Shown one piece after another: positions 18,611 to 26,381 of a stretch of DNA of 64,000 nt. The notes beneath the pieces are model-generated. The model was not told the origin of the DNA, ran no database searches, and was given only the letters and a program-made list of their open reading frames with translations. Source of the DNA: JBDGYW01 sp964518955. Its GTDB lineage: Bacteria; Gemmatimonadota; Gemmatimonadetes; Gemmatimonadales; GWC2-71-9. The position numbers were made by a program, and so were the translations under genes. Where the stretch lies: assembly GCA_964518955.1 (NCBI GenBank), contig CAZFHS010000015.1, positions 1 through 64,000 of the forward strand. The letters are read 5' to 3'. Position 1 is the first letter of the stretch. The number at the start of each line of letters is the position of its first letter.

Positions 18611-18712
18611 GTGCAAACGCCGTAGGCGTTTGCACAAGGCAGTTGTCTACGACCACTGCATGGGTGAGACGCCTGCGGCGTTTGGCCTCGGCAGTTGTCT
18701 ACGACAACTTCA
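18611..18712. repeat. Duplicated palindromic unit between bamA and skp
   Basis: Two imperfect copies, offset by 52 bases, each contain a small inverted repeat of the form CGCC-3 bases-GGCGTTT followed by GGCAGTTGTCTACGAC (18638-18653 and 18690-18705). The first palindrome has perfect 11-bp arms (18611-18621 and 18625-18635), and the second copy forms AGTTGTC/GACAACT. It resembles REP-type repeats or tandem attenuator hairpins. There is no T-run directly after either hairpin. Confidence 0.7.
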
Positions 18713-18789
18713 TGCGGTAAGAGTTGCAACATTGGCAGGCGATTAGATAAGAAACAAGGTTGGTTTGGACTTTTTAGATAGGAAATCAC

Positions 18790-19350
18790 ATGTACTTGGA
18801 GCGAAAAATGGCTCGTTTTGGAATCGTTTTTTCAGTGGGGATCTTAGCCGTTGGGCTTATGGCGAATCCGGTGGACGTCAATGCTCAGACAAGTGGCGGC
18901 ATCGGATTTGTGAATACGGAGCAGATTCTGAGGCAGACACCGGGGTATGAAGCCGCTGATTCCACTCTCTCGGCCGAGAGAGCGGTATTCCAGTCGGAGG
19001 CAGACGCTTTGCAGGCTCAGCTCGACTCAGCCGCGGCGGCTTTCGACCAACAGCAACTCGTGCTCAGTCCGCAGGCCCGTGAGGAGAAGGTGAACGAGCT
19101 GCGTGACCTCAGCGATCGTGTGCAGGCGCGTCTTCAGGAGCTGCGAAATCAGGATATGGAGCGCCAACGTGAATTGGTGACTCCGCTAGAGGCTCGAATC
19201 CAGACTGTTATCGACGGTGTTCGCGCCGAACGCAATCTCGCTGTGATCTTTGATGTTGCCAACCCAAATACCACGATCATCTCGGTTGATATGACGCTGG
19301 ACCTGACTGCGCTGGTAATCAGCCGGCTCCAGGCAGCAGCGACACCATAA
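18790..19350 (+). CDS. skp: OmpH/Skp family periplasmic chaperone
   Basis: 186-residue periplasmic chaperone for unfolded outer membrane proteins. A signal peptide ends near VNAQ, then GGIGFVNTEQILRQTPGY starts the mature Skp body, followed by a long coiled-coil (residues 60-140) that forms the tentacle hairpins, and a short C-terminal strand with LTALVISRLQ. Position after bamA and before lpxD is the classical order. Both ATG 18790 and ATG 18808 have a purine-rich element upstream, so the start is uncertain by six residues. Confidence 0.88.
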   Translation: MYLERKMARFGIVFSVGILAVGLMANPVDVNAQTSGGIGFVNTEQILRQTPGYEAADSTLSAERAVFQSEADALQAQLDSAAAAFDQQQLVLSPQAREEKVNELRDLSDRVQARLQELRNQDMERQRELVTPLEARIQTVIDGVRAERNLAVIFDVANPNTTIISVDMTLDLTALVISRLQAAATP

Positions 19351-19361
19351 CCGGCGCGGAA

Positions 19362-20393
19362 GTGTCCGCATCGAGCGCCTCGTCCGGACACATCGCCGAT
19401 CTCGTTGACGGTCGACTGGTCGGCCGAAGGGATATTCGACTCGCCGGGGTTGCGCCGTTGGAAACGGCCGGCCCCGGCGATCTCGCATTTCTCGCATCGC
19501 GGAGCCACCTCCCGGACTTTCGGCTCAGCAATGCCGGCGCGGTGCTTCTGACTGAAGAGTTTGCTGAGGAACGACCCGGCCCTTCTACTCGCATAGTAGT
19601 GACCGACTTGCGCGTTGCCCTTGCTCGCGCGGCTTCGGCGATCATTCCGGAAGGCCCTATTTTTTGGGGAGTTCATTCGAGCGCTACCGTGGGGCGCGGT
19701 GCGCACTGGCAGGGGCGGATTGCTCTTGCCGCCGGTGCATCGCTTGGAAGAGACGTGACGCTGGGTCGTGACTGCGTGATAGGGCGAAACGCGATCGTAG
19801 AAGATGGAGCGGTTCTTGGCGACGGGTGCCTCATTGGATCGCATGCTCAAATCGAGCGCGGTGCGGTGCTGGGTCGGAAGGTAATCCTCAAACCGGGCGC
19901 GCGGGTCGGTGGAGTTGGTTTCGCGTTTGCTGCTGCACCCGCTGGCCACGTTGCGATCAGACACGCGGGCCGTTGTGTGATCGAGGACGAGGTCGAGGTG
20001 GGCTCGAACACCACGATCGATCGCGGCAGCATAGGTGATACCGTGATCGGCTCGGGTACCAAGATCGACAATCTCGTGCAAATCGCGCACAACGTACGGA
20101 TCGGAAAACACTGTATCATCATGGCGCAGGTAGGCCTGGCTGGAAGCACGGAGTTGGAAGACGATGTTTGGCTTGCCGGTCAGGCCGGACTTGCAGGTCA
20201 TCTCAAGGTCGGGCGTGGTGCACGAGTTGCCGCACAGGCCGGTGTCATCGGAGATGTGGATCCCGGGTGTACTGTTTCAGGTTACCCTGCGCGGACTCAT
20301 CGCGAAGTTCTTCGCCAGGCTGCGACTCTCAAGAAACTCACCAGCCTAACGAAATCGCTGGAGCGAATAGTGGAGCGTGATGGCGAACCGTAG
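19362..20393 (+). CDS. lpxD: UDP-3-O-acylglucosamine N-acyltransferase LpxD
   Basis: 343 residues. LpxD adds the N-linked hydroxyacyl chain in lipid A synthesis. An N-terminal uridine-binding domain (to about residue 105) is followed by left-handed beta-helix hexapeptide repeats (for example GRDVTLGRDCVIGRNAIVED). The catalytic His region is in IDNLVQIAHNVRIGKHCIIMAQ. Starts at GTG. Its end overlaps lpxC by 14 bases. Confidence 0.94.
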   Translation: MSASSASSGHIADLVDGRLVGRRDIRLAGVAPLETAGPGDLAFLASRSHLPDFRLSNAGAVLLTEEFAEERPGPSTRIVVTDLRVALARAASAIIPEGPIFWGVHSSATVGRGAHWQGRIALAAGASLGRDVTLGRDCVIGRNAIVEDGAVLGDGCLIGSHAQIERGAVLGRKVILKPGARVGGVGFAFAAAPAGHVAIRHAGRCVIEDEVEVGSNTTIDRGSIGDTVIGSGTKIDNLVQIAHNVRIGKHCIIMAQVGLAGSTELEDDVWLAGQAGLAGHLKVGRGARVAAQAGVIGDVDPGCTVSGYPARTHREVLRQAATLKKLTSLTKSLERIVERDGEP

Positions 20394-21219
20394 ATGCACC
20401 ATATCCAAACCGGTGACCGTCAATGGTATTGGACTTCACTCGGGCGCAAGCACGAGCGTCCGCTTTCAACCTGCACCATCTGACCACGGGATCGTCTTCA
20501 ATCGAGTTGATTTGCCGAACAGTCCGGCGGTGAAAGCATGTTTAGGCGCCGTTGCCGAATCAGACAGGCGCACCGTAATTCGTGCTGGTAATGCCACGGT
20601 CGAAACAGTCGAACATGTGCTTGCGGCAGCGTATGCGAATGAAATCGACGACCTGATCGTAGAAGTGAACGGTCCTGAACCTCCCGTTGGAGATGGTAGT
20701 GCTAGGAGTTTCTTCGAAGCGATTGAACACGCCGGGGTAAGGGAGGGCGAATCCGCGAAGACGGTGGTCCGTGTCAGCGAATCAAAGACCTTCGTTGAGG
20801 GTGACGCAAAATACGTCGTTGCGCCAAACGATCAGCTGAGGGTCACTGTCACGATCGAATGGGAGCACCCCAACGTTGGGCGGCAGTCCGGCTGTTACGA
20901 CATATCCAAAGAGAGTTTTGCCGAGTCGTTGGCGGGAGCGCGCACCTTTGGTTTCGAGAAGGAGGTGCACGAGCTGCACCGAAGAGGCCTCGCCCAGGGA
21001 GCCTCTGAGGAAACAGTCATCGTCCTCACCGAAACGGGGATATTTGGCCCTGCTCTGAGGTGGCCGGACGAGTTCGTGAGACACAAGGCAGTGGACCTGG
21101 TAGGCGATTTGGCGTTACTTGGTGCTCGGATAGCGGCCGACATCGTCGCGTTCAGGCCGAACCACAAAGGCAATGTTGCGCTCGCACGTTTGATTGAGAG
21201 CGCTGCGAGAATGGAATGA
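20380..21219 (+). CDS. lpxC: UDP-3-O-acyl-GlcNAc deacetylase LpxC
   Basis: 279-residue zinc amidase, the committed step of lipid A synthesis. Zinc ligands are visible as the His of TVEHVLAA (about residue 77) and the His and Asp of FVRHKAVDLVGDL (about 230-240). The substrate-binding TFGFEKEV is present. It is a stand-alone LpxC, not the LpxC-FabZ fusion known from Bacteroidetes, although fabZ follows with a four-base overlap. ATG 20380 is chosen over GTG 20377 because GGAG lies upstream. Confidence 0.95.
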   Translation: MANRRCTISKPVTVNGIGLHSGASTSVRFQPAPSDHGIVFNRVDLPNSPAVKACLGAVAESDRRTVIRAGNATVETVEHVLAAAYANEIDDLIVEVNGPEPPVGDGSARSFFEAIEHAGVREGESAKTVVRVSESKTFVEGDAKYVVAPNDQLRVTVTIEWEHPNVGRQSGCYDISKESFAESLAGARTFGFEKEVHELHRRGLAQGASEETVIVLTETGIFGPALRWPDEFVRHKAVDLVGDLALLGARIAADIVAFRPNHKGNVALARLIESAARME

Positions 21220-21656
21220 TTACTATGATGGACATTCAGAAAATCCTGGAAATAATGCCGCATCGATACCCAATGCTGCTCGTCGATCGTATTGTCGAGG
21301 TAGAGCAGGGGAAGCGCATAGTCGGCTTGAAGAACGTCACGATCAACGAACCGTTCTTCCAAGGGCACTTTCCCGGCCACCCGGTCATGCCAGGAGTGTT
21401 GGTGATTGAGGCGATGGCGCAGGTGGGCGGCATGATGCTGATGGGTGCATTCGAAAACCCTGAAGACAAGGTCGTGTACTTCATAGGAATCGACAAAGTG
21501 AAATTCCGGAGGCCGGTCGTGCCGGGCGACCAAATCCGATTCGAGCTGGAAATGCTCCACTTCCGCGGCAGGAACTGTCGGATGGGTGGGGTTGGGTACG
21601 TGGATGGAAAGCCTGTTGCCGAAGCTGAGATGACGGCTCGCGTAATGGACAAATGA
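21216..21656 (+). CDS. fabZ: 3-hydroxyacyl-ACP dehydratase FabZ
   Basis: 146-residue hot-dog fold dehydratase of type II fatty acid synthesis. The catalytic His is in MPHRYPMLLVDRI and the Glu in GHFPGHPVMPGVLVIEAMAQ. It competes with LpxA for 3-hydroxyacyl-ACP, which fits its place between lpxC and lpxA. It overlaps both neighbours by four bases. Confidence 0.96.
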   Translation: MITMMDIQKILEIMPHRYPMLLVDRIVEVEQGKRIVGLKNVTINEPFFQGHFPGHPVMPGVLVIEAMAQVGGMMLMGAFENPEDKVVYFIGIDKVKFRRPVVPGDQIRFELEMLHFRGRNCRMGGVGYVDGKPVAEAEMTARVMDK

Positions 21657-22429
21657 GCGCACGCATCCACCCCACGGCGATCTTGGATGAGGGGGTGGAC
21701 CTCGATTCCGACGTTACGATAGGTGCCTATGCCCTGATCGGACCGCGGGTCGAAATCGGCTCCGGCACCTCGATAGGTCCCCACTCCGTGATAGAGTGCA
21801 ATACCCGCATAGGTACTGAATGCTCAATAGGCATCGGCTGTGTTTTGGGTGGGGCTCCTCAGGACCGCAAGTATAGGGACGAGGAGACCTGGTTGGAGAT
21901 CGGGAACGACACGGAACTCCGTGAATACACGACGGTCAACAGGGGCTCCGCCGAACGTGGCAAGACGTCGATCGGCAGCTGCTGCCTTCTCATGACGTAT
22001 GTACATGTCGCGCACGATTGTGCATTGGAGGATGGCGTAGTATTGGCCAACAGCGTTCAGTTGGCGGGCCACATACGCATTGGCGCTCATGCGTACATTG
22101 GTGGGCTGACACCGGTTCACCAGTTCGTGAGAATCGGAACCCACGCATTTATTGGCGGCGGATCGAGATTGCCCCAAGACGTGCCTCCCTACACATGCGC
22201 TGCTGGAAACCCCTATAAGCTGTACGGAATCAACACGCTTGGACTGACACGCGCTGGTTTTGACGATAAGACGCGGGCCGAGCTGAAGCATGCATACCGG
22301 CTCCTTTTTAACTCGCACCTGTCTCGGGTCGAGGCGATGAATCGGGTGAGTGAGGAAATGGCGGATTGCCCTGAAGTATTGGAATTACTCGATTTCGTGC
22401 AGAGTTCGGAACGGGGGGTCCTGGTCTGA
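21653..22429 (+). CDS. lpxA: UDP-GlcNAc acyltransferase LpxA
   Basis: 258-residue left-handed beta-helix enzyme catalysing the first step of lipid A synthesis. Hexapeptide repeats run from IHPTAIL; the catalytic His lies in LLMTYVHVAHDCALEDGV, and GGLTPVHQFVRIGTHAFIGGGSR is the conserved LpxA core. A C-terminal helical domain (KTRAELKHAYRLLFNSHLS) is complete. It overlaps fabZ by four bases. Confidence 0.96.
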   Translation: MSARIHPTAILDEGVDLDSDVTIGAYALIGPRVEIGSGTSIGPHSVIECNTRIGTECSIGIGCVLGGAPQDRKYRDEETWLEIGNDTELREYTTVNRGSAERGKTSIGSCCLLMTYVHVAHDCALEDGVVLANSVQLAGHIRIGAHAYIGGLTPVHQFVRIGTHAFIGGGSRLPQDVPPYTCAAGNPYKLYGINTLGLTRAGFDDKTRAELKHAYRLLFNSHLSRVEAMNRVSEEMADCPEVLELLDFVQSSERGVLV

Positions 22430-23532
22430 GACGCCTGTTCGTGTCGGCATGCGAAGCATCCGGCGAGGCACATTGCTCGCTCCTGGTGCGCGAACTCAAG
22501 AGCCGGCACGATGGCATTGAGATCGAAGCGGTAGGTGGCCCGGCCATGGAGCGGGCGGGTGCTAAAATTGTCGAGTCGAGCGAGAAGTTTGCGGTAATGG
22601 GCCTGGCCGAGGGTATCGGTGCGATTCCGGCGCATCTGCGAGCACTGCGGCGTCTGCGGAAGAGATTCCAATCCGAGACCTACGATCTGGTCGTGCTGGT
22701 CGATTATCCCGGATTTCATCTCAGGGTTGCAGCCGCGGCGTCTCGTTGTGGGATTCCTGTCCTGTATTACATAGCGCCTCAGCTATGGGCTTGGGGGGCG
22801 TGGCGTGTGAATGCCATGCGCAAACACGTTCGAAAGGTCGCGGCGGTCTTGCCTTTCGAGGAGAGGTTTTATAGAAGCAAGCATGTAGACGCCGAGTTCG
22901 TAGGGCACCCGCTACTCGACCGGGGCGAGAACTCGTCGAAAGAATCAGCAAGGGCGTCGTTGAATATCGATCGCAATGCAACTGTACTCGGGCTCTTACC
23001 TGGATCGCGCAGAGATGAAGTGAAGCGGCTTTGGCCTCCATTCCGCGATGCAGCGAACCTGCTAAGGCAGTACGATCCCAAGCTGCAGGTGTTGGTGGCA
23101 ACAGTCGAGGGGGACCAGTATCCGGGTGCTCGCGAATTTCAGCTGTGCCCAATGGATTCTACTGCTGTCATTGCCGCCTCGGATGCGGTTCTCTGCAAGT
23201 CGGGTACGGCGACGCTCGAGTCGGCGTTGGCCGGAACTCCGGCCGTCATCGCATATCGCATGCATCCGTTCACATACTGGATCGCGAAGCGGGCTGTCAC
23301 TCTGCCTCACGTCGGATTGGCCAACCTAATAGCTGAACGGGAGATATGCCCGGAGTACCTGCAATCCGCGGCCACACCCGACGCGCTAGCTAGAGCGGTC
23401 GCACCTCTGCTCGACAGAGGTACTGACGCCGCTGATAAACAACGCGATGCCTTCGCCGAGGTTCGTGCGCGATTGGGTGGGCCAGGTGCGACGCGGAAGG
23501 TGGTCGAGATGGCCGAGCGAATGGTAGCTTGA
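22426..23532 (+). CDS. lpxB: Lipid A disaccharide synthase LpxB
   Basis: GT19 glycosyltransferase joining UDP-diacylglucosamine and lipid X. The signature N-terminus reads RRLFVSACEASGEAHCS, and GSRRDEVKRLWP and CKSGTATLESALAGTPAV are the donor-binding parts. The first strand is complete only from CTG at 22426 (368 residues), which overlaps the lpxA stop by four bases and has GGGGGG about seven bases upstream. The first standard start, GTG 22441, would remove half of the first beta strand. Functional call is secure; the start codon is inference. Confidence 0.93.
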   Translation: MRRLFVSACEASGEAHCSLLVRELKSRHDGIEIEAVGGPAMERAGAKIVESSEKFAVMGLAEGIGAIPAHLRALRRLRKRFQSETYDLVVLVDYPGFHLRVAAAASRCGIPVLYYIAPQLWAWGAWRVNAMRKHVRKVAAVLPFEERFYRSKHVDAEFVGHPLLDRGENSSKESARASLNIDRNATVLGLLPGSRRDEVKRLWPPFRDAANLLRQYDPKLQVLVATVEGDQYPGAREFQLCPMDSTAVIAASDAVLCKSGTATLESALAGTPAVIAYRMHPFTYWIAKRAVTLPHVGLANLIAEREICPEYLQSAATPDALARAVAPLLDRGTDAADKQRDAFAEVRARLGGPGATRKVVEMAERMVA

Positions 23533-24152
23533 TGAAATCGGCTCTGGAAATGTCCGCGACTGCCGTTTTCCGCCTTCTGGCTGCTACGTGGAGATTGGAG
23601 GCTCACGGTGACGCGACTGTCACGGAATTGAGAGAGGCTAGAGTGCCGATTGTCTTCACGGTCTGGCACGCCTTTCTGCTACTGCCTCTTTGGCACCGGC
23701 GAGGTGAGGGCATAACTCTGCTGGTGAGTGATCACGGCGACGCCGCATATCTCGCTAAGGCAGCGATTCGTCTGGGGTACGAGGTGATCCGCGGGTCGAG
23801 CACTCGAGGGGCAGTGAAGGGCACCAAAGGGATTCTCCGCACGCTCGACGCGGGCGGCGATGTGGCTTTTACTCCCGATGGGCCAACGGGCCCGGCGCGC
23901 GTTGCAAAACCGGGTGCGGTCGCCGTGGCGTCGCGCACTGGCGCTTCAATCGTTCCGATTGGCGCAGATGCATCTTCGTGGTGGAAGCTCGGGTCCTGGG
24001 ATCGGTTTTTGATCCCCCGGCCGTTTGCCCGCGTACGTGTGTTCTATGGACGGCCAATCAGTTTTGGTGGTAGCTGCACCGCTTCAGAGGAGGAGTCACT
24101 GAGTGTGTTGGGGCGGCGATTGAACGAAGCCACGGAAGCCGCATCATGCTGA
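23532..24152 (+). CDS. DUF374 acyltransferase, candidate lipid A late acyltransferase (LpxJ-like)
   Basis: 206-residue DUF374/LPLAT protein. VFTVWHAFLLLPLW, SDHGDAAYLAKAAIRLGY, VIRGSSTRGAVKG and the hallmark TPDGPTGPARVAKPGAVAVA are all present. From family knowledge, the epsilon-proteobacterial lipid A acyltransferase LpxJ belongs to DUF374 and can act before Kdo addition. Here the gene sits between lpxB and lpxK with overlaps on both sides, which supports a lipid A role rather than general lysophospholipid acylation. No LpxL/LpxM homologue is seen in the window. ATG at 23532 overlaps the lpxB stop by one base. Confidence 0.75.
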   Translation: MKSALEMSATAVFRLLAATWRLEAHGDATVTELREARVPIVFTVWHAFLLLPLWHRRGEGITLLVSDHGDAAYLAKAAIRLGYEVIRGSSTRGAVKGTKGILRTLDAGGDVAFTPDGPTGPARVAKPGAVAVASRTGASIVPIGADASSWWKLGSWDRFLIPRPFARVRVFYGRPISFGGSCTASEEESLSVLGRRLNEATEAASC

Positions 24153-25183
24153 TCGCGCGATGGCTGTGGTGCGGTCGATCGCTTTCGGCGCGTTTGGCTC
24201 GATTCGCTCTCATACCGCCATCGATGCTGTTCCGTTGTGCGGTCGCTGCACGTACGAGTGCATATGGAAAACACATCCTGCATTCGGGGTCGGCTTCCGT
24301 TCCCACGATCGCTGTTGGTAACCTCACTGTGGGGGGCTCCGGGAAAACCCCGATTGCAGCGTGGATCGCGCGGTACTACTCGCGGTTCGGTTTGACACCA
24401 GGAATTGTGTTGCGCGGTTACGGTGGTGATGAAGCTACAGTACATCGGAAGCTCGTTCGAGATGCCGTCGTCATCGAAAATCCAGATCGGCTCGAGGGCG
24501 CAGCCAGCGCCGTCGCCGACGGTGCGGTCGTAGTGGTGCTCGACGACGCATACCAGCGCCTAGATATCGAGAGAGACATAAACATTGCGGTTGTGAGCGC
24601 AGAGTCGCTTGAAGCATCGAGGTGGACGTTGCCGGCTGGTCCGTGGCGCGAAGGCTGGCGGGCGCTTCGGCGCGCAGATTTGGTGATAGTAACCAGGAAA
24701 CGCGCTTCACTGGACGCGGCCGAGGCGACGCTGGAGCGCGTGAAGCTGGAGGTCGGCGATGCCTGCCCTGTAGCAGTTGCCCGGCTGGGCATATCGGGCT
24801 TTCACGGCCTGATGACTGGTGCGACGGTAAATGCTTCTGAGCTAAATGGGGCAAACGTTGTAGTTGCTGCAGGTATTGCAGATCCCGACACCTTTTGCAA
24901 ACAGTGTGAGGCACTTGGTGCTAATGTCCGGTTGCTCCCATGGCGAGATCACCAAAGACTCTCAGTTAGAGATTTGGGAGAGTTGCAGGCCGTCGGTCGC
25001 GACTACCAATTCACGGTTGTAACTGAGAAGGATGCGGGGAAGATGGTGGGGCGATGGCCTGTCGGAACCAGAGAACCGATAGTCGCAGAACTCGATTTGG
25101 CGTGGGAAAGGGGTGGAGCTGCTGTTCAGGATGCTTTGCTATCCGCCGTCGAGGGCATTCACCAACGAGCGGTTGCGGTCTGA
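24146..25183 (+). CDS. lpxK: Tetraacyldisaccharide 4'-kinase LpxK
   Basis: 345-residue membrane-associated kinase making lipid IVA. The P-loop is in VGNLTVGGSGKTPIA (near residue 55), the catalytic DD in VVVLDDAYQRLDIERD (near 132), and TEKDAGKM near 295 matches the family TEKDAVKL. It ends the lipid A run; the Kdo transferase and LpxH/LpxI are not in the window. Confidence 0.93.
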   Translation: MLIARWLWCGRSLSARLARFALIPPSMLFRCAVAARTSAYGKHILHSGSASVPTIAVGNLTVGGSGKTPIAAWIARYYSRFGLTPGIVLRGYGGDEATVHRKLVRDAVVIENPDRLEGAASAVADGAVVVVLDDAYQRLDIERDINIAVVSAESLEASRWTLPAGPWREGWRALRRADLVIVTRKRASLDAAEATLERVKLEVGDACPVAVARLGISGFHGLMTGATVNASELNGANVVVAAGIADPDTFCKQCEALGANVRLLPWRDHQRLSVRDLGELQAVGRDYQFTVVTEKDAGKMVGRWPVGTREPIVAELDLAWERGGAAVQDALLSAVEGIHQRAVAV

Positions 25184-25184
25184 C

Positions 25185-25655
25185 ATGGCATTCTACGTTG
25201 TGGCTGTTGGAAAGATGAAAGACAACGCCGTTCGTAACGCATGCATGGACTATGCGGTGCGTATCGCGAAGCATTTGAAGCTCGAGGTAGTTGAGGTCAA
25301 AGACAGCGGTCGGCCTGACAAGCAAGCTGCGGCGGCGCGCGATGATGAAGGGCGTTCGTTGATGAAGGCCATCCCCGACAGGGCACGCATTGTCGCGTTG
25401 ACACGAACCGGAGTCGGTGAATCCAGCTCACGATTTGCTGAACGAATGATAGAATGGCGCGATCGAGGCGTGGATGTTGCGTTTGTTGTGGGAGGAGCGC
25501 ACGGCCTGGCTGAAGAAGTAGTGAGACGTGCAGATCTTCGAATGAGCATCTCGGCAATGACTTTGCCGCATGAGTTGGCACGCCTGGTGTTGTTGGAGCA
25601 GCTTTATCGGGCCTGCACCATCATGCGCGGCGAACCGTATCACAAAGGTGGCTGA
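25185..25655 (+). CDS. rlmH: 23S rRNA pseudouridine-1915 N3-methyltransferase RlmH
   Basis: 156 residues, the size of E. coli RlmH (155). SPOUT-fold SAM-binding knot: FVVGGAHGLAEEVVRRAD and the C-terminal LPHELARLVLLEQLYRAC then GEPYHKGG are diagnostic. It modifies the pseudouridine at 1915 of assembled 70S ribosomes. The ATG at 25185 begins one base after the lpxK stop. Confidence 0.95.
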   Translation: MAFYVVAVGKMKDNAVRNACMDYAVRIAKHLKLEVVEVKDSGRPDKQAAAARDDEGRSLMKAIPDRARIVALTRTGVGESSSRFAERMIEWRDRGVDVAFVVGGAHGLAEEVVRRADLRMSISAMTLPHELARLVLLEQLYRACTIMRGEPYHKGG

Positions 25656-25658
25656 GTT

Positions 25659-26381
25659 TTGGCAGAATGGTTCGAGGATTGGTTCGGAGAGACCTACCTG
25701 GAGATGTACCCGCATCGCGACGAGCAAGATGCCGCCGCTGCGGTAAGACTCATCTCCGAATCCGTACCTCTTAGAGATGCGCGCACACTGGACCTCGCTT
25801 GTGGACCTGGGCGGCACTCCAATTTGCTTAGGGGTAAAGCTGGGAAGGTGTTCGGCCTAGATCTCTCTGCGCCGTTACTGCAACGTGCGCGCCGCGACTA
25901 TTCGCCGCCGATATCCGTCGTGCGCGGTGATATGCGGCAATTGCCGTTTGCAGGATCCAGCTTCGACGTGGTAGTGAACCTGTTCACGAGCTTCGGTTAT
26001 TTCAAAACGGATAATGAGCACAGGGCGGTTTTGCTCGAAGTCGCCCGCATACTGAGTCGTGGAGGGTGGTTTGTACTCGACTACCTCAACGCCATGCGTG
26101 TCAAAGACGATTTGGTGGAACACGAAGAACTCACCATGGGAGGAAGACGAGTGAGTGTCTCGCGGTGGATCTCGGAAGACGGCAAATACGTATTCAAGAA
26201 CATGGATCTTGTAGACGAAGGCCGCAGTTACCGTGAGAGGGTGCGTCTGTTTGAACACGAGGATCTGGAACTCCTGCTGAGCGATGCCGGGCTTAACGTC
26301 CGGGAACGGTACGGGAGTTACCAAGGAGATGCTCTGGCAGATAGTAGTCCTCGGGTTCTGTTTCTCTCGGTGAGCGCATGA
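25659..26381 (+). CDS. SAM-dependent methyltransferase coupled to bshC (possible bacillithiol N-methyltransferase)
   Basis: 240-residue class I methyltransferase starting at TTG. Motif I is TLDLACGPGRHS (about residues 44-55), then FGLDLS, and motif IV is FDVVVNLFTSFGYF. It overlaps bshC by four bases, so the two proteins are made together. In Chlorobaculum tepidum a SAM methyltransferase (NmbA) makes N-methyl-bacillithiol; the position here suggests the same job, but motifs alone do not show substrate. A general small-molecule methyltransferase is the alternative. Confidence 0.75.
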   Translation: MAEWFEDWFGETYLEMYPHRDEQDAAAAVRLISESVPLRDARTLDLACGPGRHSNLLRGKAGKVFGLDLSAPLLQRARRDYSPPISVVRGDMRQLPFAGSSFDVVVNLFTSFGYFKTDNEHRAVLLEVARILSRGGWFVLDYLNAMRVKDDLVEHEELTMGGRRVSVSRWISEDGKYVFKNMDLVDEGRSYRERVRLFEHEDLELLLSDAGLNVRERYGSYQGDALADSSPRVLFLSVSA

